Below the pieces are notes generated by a model, which had not been told where the DNA came from, did no database searches, and saw only the letters and a list, made by a program, of their open reading frames with translations. From assembly GCA_036280295.1 (NCBI GenBank), contig DASURA010000186.1:1-5311 (forward strand): a DNA stretch of 5,311 nucleotides. Reading direction: 5' to 3'. The stretch comes from AWTP1-13 sp036280295 (GTDB lineage: Bacteria; Pseudomonadota; Alphaproteobacteria; Rhizobiales; Hyphomicrobiaceae). Shown here in pieces: positions 5,154 to 5,311 of this stretch (position 1 is its first letter; each line of letters starts with the position of its first letter). A program made the position numbers and the translations under genes.

Positions 5154-5311
5154 ATGGGCCAGATGCCATCATCGCTCAAAGCTCCGATCCTGCCGTCCGA
5201 GGCGGAGGCCAGGGTGGCGGCCGAGCTCGCGCGCAAGATCGCGGCCCGCCTGGGTGAGGGGGCGACCTTGAAGCTCCAGGTGGAAGGCAAGAAGGGCGAA
5301 GCCGAGCCGCT
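5154..5311 (+). CDS. Antitoxin-like HTH/excisionase-type protein, 5' part
   Basis: The gene runs off the right edge; 52 codons are visible. The protein starts MGQMPSSLKAPILPSEAEARVA, followed by an Ala/Glu/Arg-rich amphipathic helix (AAELARKIAARLGE) and a predicted strand (TLKLQVEG). From memory, this PSExxARVAAExA opening is typical of proteins of about 140-160 aa with a C-terminal excisionase-type helix-turn-helix, annotated as antitoxins and followed directly by a PIN-domain toxin. The HTH itself lies outside the window, so the call depends on the N-terminus and on context: own promoter, strong ribosome-binding site and operator-like repeats. A PIN toxin remnant of the partner type exists at the other end of the window (1438-1614), but it is too far away and broken to be the partner of this gene. 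Confidence 0.55.
   Translation, partial: MGQMPSSLKAPILPSEAEARVAAELARKIAARLGEGATLKLQVEGKKGEAEP

Noticed and set aside
1..5311. CRISPR array, tRNA or rRNA
   Set aside because: No regularly spaced direct repeats and no cloverleaf or rRNA-like stretches were seen on reading the window.

Overview
This window looks like a decayed accessory region (genomic island or plasmid) of a GC-rich proteobacterium, most likely an alphaproteobacterium. That guess rests on strong G/C use at third codon positions and on the style of the two transposases and the toxin-antitoxin genes; no housekeeping gene is present to confirm it. Two insertion sequences are clear, and almost everything around them is a fragment of a gene: a PIN-type toxin tail, an MmeI-like DNA methyltransferase head, and part of what looks like a PHP/AAA (TrlF-like) defence ATPase. 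The right edge enters what looks like an intact antitoxin gene.

Layout. 1-193: poorly resolved flank with no confident gene. 194-1438: a complete IS630-family element, transposase on the minus strand in two overlapping frames joined at an A7 run, bounded by imperfect inverted repeats and TA copies within CTAG. 1438-1614: C-terminal remnant of a PIN-domain toxin whose reading frame continues for a few codons left of the IS630 element. 1615-1866: no gene, but a perfect 20-bp stem hairpin (1808-1855). 1867-2175: an ORF I do not recognise. 2176-2366: no supported gene. 2367-2783: N-terminal piece of an MmeI-like methyltransferase. 2784-4129: IS5-family element with 15-bp terminal repeats and a plus-strand transposase broken by one missing base near 3315. 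4130-4591: AT-richer internal piece of a putative PHP/AAA ATPase. 4592-5078: no supported gene, but a striking 29-nt palindrome (4746-4774). 5079-5311: promoter, possible operator, ribosome-binding site and the first 52 codons of an antitoxin-like gene.

The pieces fit a mobile-element-ridden defence and toxin-antitoxin graveyard. The IS5 element lies between two unrelated gene fragments without an exact target duplication, which suggests a deletion or recombination at the element rather than a simple insertion. I see no intact new multi-gene system. The best leads are the defence-gene fragments, the palindrome at 4746-4774, the long hairpin at 1808-1855 and the repeat-rich antitoxin promoter.
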